Shown here: positions 5,846 to 6,131 of the stretch, one piece after another
Position numbering within the stretch: position 1 is the stretch's first letter
How the letters are laid out: each line of letters opens with the position of its first letter
Assembly: GCA_946479255.1 (NCBI GenBank)
Contig: CAMLFK010000290.1
Coordinates: 1 to 6,131 of the forward strand
Source: an uncultured Oxalobacteraceae bacterium
Lineage (GTDB): Bacteria; Pseudomonadota; Gammaproteobacteria; Burkholderiales; Burkholderiaceae
Direction of reading: 5' to 3'
DNA: 6,131 nucleotides
Notes under the pieces: model-generated
Database searches by the model: none
The model's input: only the letters and a program-made list of their open reading frames with translations
Told to the model about the DNA's origin: nothing
Program-made: the position numbers and the translations under genes

Positions 5846-6131
5846 TCAGGTCTTCGGCAGCGTCACGCCGTGCTGGCCCTGGTACTTACCGCCACGGTCT
5901 TTGTACGAGGTTTCGCACACTTCGTCGCTCTCAAAAAACAGCACCTGGGCGCAGCCCTCGCCCGCATAAATCTTCGCCGGCAGCGGCGTGGTATTGGAGA
6001 ACTCCAGGGTCACATAGCCTTCCCACTCCGGCTCGAACGGCGTGACATTGACGATGATGCCGCAACGCGCGTAGGTCGATTTACCCAGGCAGACCGTCAG
6101 CACGTTACGCGGAATGCGGAAGTACTCGATG
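5846..6131 (-). CDS. dcd: dCTP deaminase, C-terminal half (cut by right edge)
   Basis: Cytoplasmic dCTP deaminase: dCTP + H2O gives dUTP + NH3, the main route to dUMP for thymidylate synthesis in many Gram-negative bacteria. The last 94 codons are present and the stop TGA is at 5848-5846. The betaproteobacterial enzyme is about 188 residues, so roughly the second half is here. Visible are [24 protein letters not shown], which holds the active-site Ser and Arg of the GKSTYAR motif (matching E. coli Ser111 and Arg115), and GYVTLEFSN with the catalytic Glu (E. coli Glu138). The trimer-forming tail contains [14 protein letters not shown] and ends [16 protein letters not shown]. The frame is intact, with no sign of decay. 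The GTG at 6103 is internal and not the start, because conserved residues continue upstream to the window edge. Whether it is monofunctional or also has dUTPase activity cannot be told from this half; the monofunctional form is expected. Confidence 0.96.
   Translation of the reverse strand, partial: IEYFRIPRNVLTVCLGKSTYARCGIIVNVTPFEPEWEGYVTLEFSNTTPLPAKIYAGEGCAQVLFFESDEVCETSYKDRGGKYQGQHGVTLPKT

Noticed and set aside
5758..6045. Small plus-strand frame with a Lys/Arg-rich start, beginning in the AT-rich island
   Set aside because: No Shine-Dalgarno. It reads through the dcd terminator and continues antisense to the conserved dcd coding region.

Overview
The window looks like chromosomal DNA of a GC-rich betaproteobacterium, most likely of the Oxalobacteraceae (Massilia, Duganella or Janthinobacterium type). 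This rests on the high-GC coding sequence, the CarA/CarB and Dcd proteins that match the betaproteobacterial forms I know, and a PEP-CTERM/exosortase-sorted protein, a class common in that family. The genus assignment is inference. There are five genes: two cut by the window edges and three complete.

Layout, left to right. On the minus strand, carA (724-1878) and the first 243 codons of carB (731-3, running off the left edge) form an operon with an 8-base overlap. They encode carbamoyl-phosphate synthetase, which feeds both pyrimidine and arginine synthesis. A 485-base divergent intergenic region (1879-2363) follows. It holds a hairpin in the likely carA leader and a strong GC-rich hairpin just before the next gene's ribosome binding site. 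On the plus strand, 2364-4616 encodes a 750-residue PLP-dependent Orn/Lys/Arg decarboxylase resembling the LdcA-type lysine decarboxylase of Pseudomonas aeruginosa. A textbook, probably bidirectional, terminator (4634-4663) and a nested set of inverted repeats (4671-4742) separate it from the convergent gene at 4760-5509. That gene (minus strand) encodes a secreted DUF1194/VWA-like protein with an intact-looking metal-binding motif and a PEP-CTERM tail. Its upstream region is an AT-rich island (about 32% GC) containing a perfect 16-bp palindrome that looks like an operator. The right edge holds the last 94 codons of dcd (dCTP deaminase, minus strand) with its own terminator.

Functionally, carAB and dcd belong to nucleotide and arginine supply. 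The decarboxylase draws on basic amino acids to make polyamine-type diamines. The PEP-CTERM gene does not fit this theme; its own promoter region, the terminators on both sides and the AT-rich upstream DNA suggest a separately regulated accessory gene lying between dcd and the decarboxylase. I see no mobile element, CRISPR array, tRNA or rRNA. Most of the window is ordinary housekeeping DNA. The items most worth a second look are the decarboxylase leader hairpin, the palindromic operator and the DUF1194/PEP-CTERM protein.
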